The translations under genes and the position numbers were made by a program. The notes beneath the pieces were generated by a model. That model saw only the letters and a list, made by a program, of their open reading frames with translations, was not told where the DNA came from and did no database searches. Positions 20,392-20,760 of a DNA stretch of 20,760 nucleotides are shown in pieces. Position 1 is the stretch's first letter, and each line of letters begins with the position of its first letter. Source of the stretch: a virus; IMG/VR virus record IMGVR_UViG_3300042465_005926, positions 1 through 20,760 of that record; one strand, written 5' to 3'.

Positions 20392-20760
20392 TAGGCGAAG
20401 TTTCGCAATCTTCTGTAAGGCATTACAAGTTGTGCAACGTCTGGATCAAGTTGGCTAGATACTCTGATTGCACCTAAATCTCCGAAGCCAGCAACGCCAA
20501 GAGGAGAGTCTAAACGTTTGTATATTCTTGATGCCTGAATAATGCAAGCCTGTTTAACTGCAATTGGTACAGACGGCCAACCATAAACACCTACAACTTT
20601 AATTAACGCTTCTCCACCGCTGATAGGCCACAAATAATCTCCGACAGCGCGAATTTGATTGTAAGGCCAAGGGATGCCATCAAGCACACCATTCAAAGGT
20701 TCAAGTTGGTAATCATCTGTTCCCCAAGTTGTGTCAAAAACACCATCAGCGTCTTGTGCT
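20391..20760 (-). CDS. Head-tail connector protein, partial at window edge
   Basis: The reading frame stays open to the right edge, so the gene is cut and its true start lies beyond 20760; a TTG at 20696 is not the start. The visible part contains TTWGTDDYQLEPLNGVLDGI, WPSVPIAVKQACIIQASRIY and the end SSQLDPDVAQLVMPYRRLRN. The helical KRLDSPLG...YRRLR plan resembles gp6/gp15-like head-tail connectors of siphoviruses. At least 122 residues are present. It places the capsid genes just right of the window. Confidence 0.75.
   Translation of the reverse strand, partial: AQDADGVFDTTWGTDDYQLEPLNGVLDGIPWPYNQIRAVGDYLWPISGGEALIKVVGVYGWPSVPIAVKQACIIQASRIYKRLDSPLGVAGFGDLGAIRVSSQLDPDVAQLVMPYRRLRNFA

Noticed and set aside
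1-20760. CRISPR array, insertion sequence, integrase or attachment site
   Set aside because: No regularly spaced identical repeats, transposase or recombinase motifs were seen in the window.

Overview
The window is part of a tailed-phage (siphovirus) genome, or of a closely related prophage. Every credible gene lies on the minus strand, so transcription runs from right to left. The DNA is AT-rich by eye. It carries a WhiB-family regulator, which is confined to Actinobacteria and their phages, and several other gene types common in actinophages: the HNH / Holliday-junction resolvase / metallophosphoesterase / single-strand annealing set, and a tail chaperone ending in an LRWRA-type tail. An AT-rich actinobacterial host, such as a freshwater Nanopelagicales-like lineage, is my inference. 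No integrase, DNA polymerase, terminase, portal or capsid gene is visible. The head genes would lie beyond the edges: left of the HNH gene at 45 and right of the head-tail connector cut at 20760.

Read in the direction of transcription, the right half is the tail module. It holds a partial head-tail connector, a tail terminator, a tail tube protein, a tail assembly chaperone pair made by a -1 frameshift at CCCAAAA, an HK97-gp10-like protein, a 775-aa tape measure, a minor tail protein, two small tail proteins, two tandem paralogous polyglycine adhesins, a small fibre-associated protein and a class I methyltransferase.

Next comes a lysis-related block: a holin-like membrane protein, an M23 endopeptidase, an exported stalk-like protein with a C-terminal anchor, and two small membrane proteins. 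A recombination block follows, with an ERF-like annealing protein and a metallophosphoesterase carrying an N-terminal DNA-binding domain. A transglycosylase-like enzyme and a 39-aa membrane protein sit between these two.

From about 5000 to 6000 the gene-dense pattern breaks. A ribbon-helix-helix protein and a 97-aa partner are flanked by two non-coding stretches rich in inverted repeats. They contain three iterons at 11-bp spacing, a cloverleaf-like fold, a strong bulged hairpin and three GACACAA elements. This is the least explained part of the window and a candidate regulatory, non-coding-RNA or origin region.

The left 5 kb is a tightly overlapping operon of small proteins (many with TAATG or ATGA junctions), including three micro-ORFs, a Holliday-junction resolvase, WhiB, a PD-(D/E)XK nuclease, SSB, two HNH proteins and a proteasome-beta/HslV-like Ntn hydrolase. 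Six genes shorter than 60 codons and several corrected starts (TTG or GTG with a good ribosome-binding site) were added by reading the sequence directly. All functions are inferred from sequence motifs; no database search was possible.
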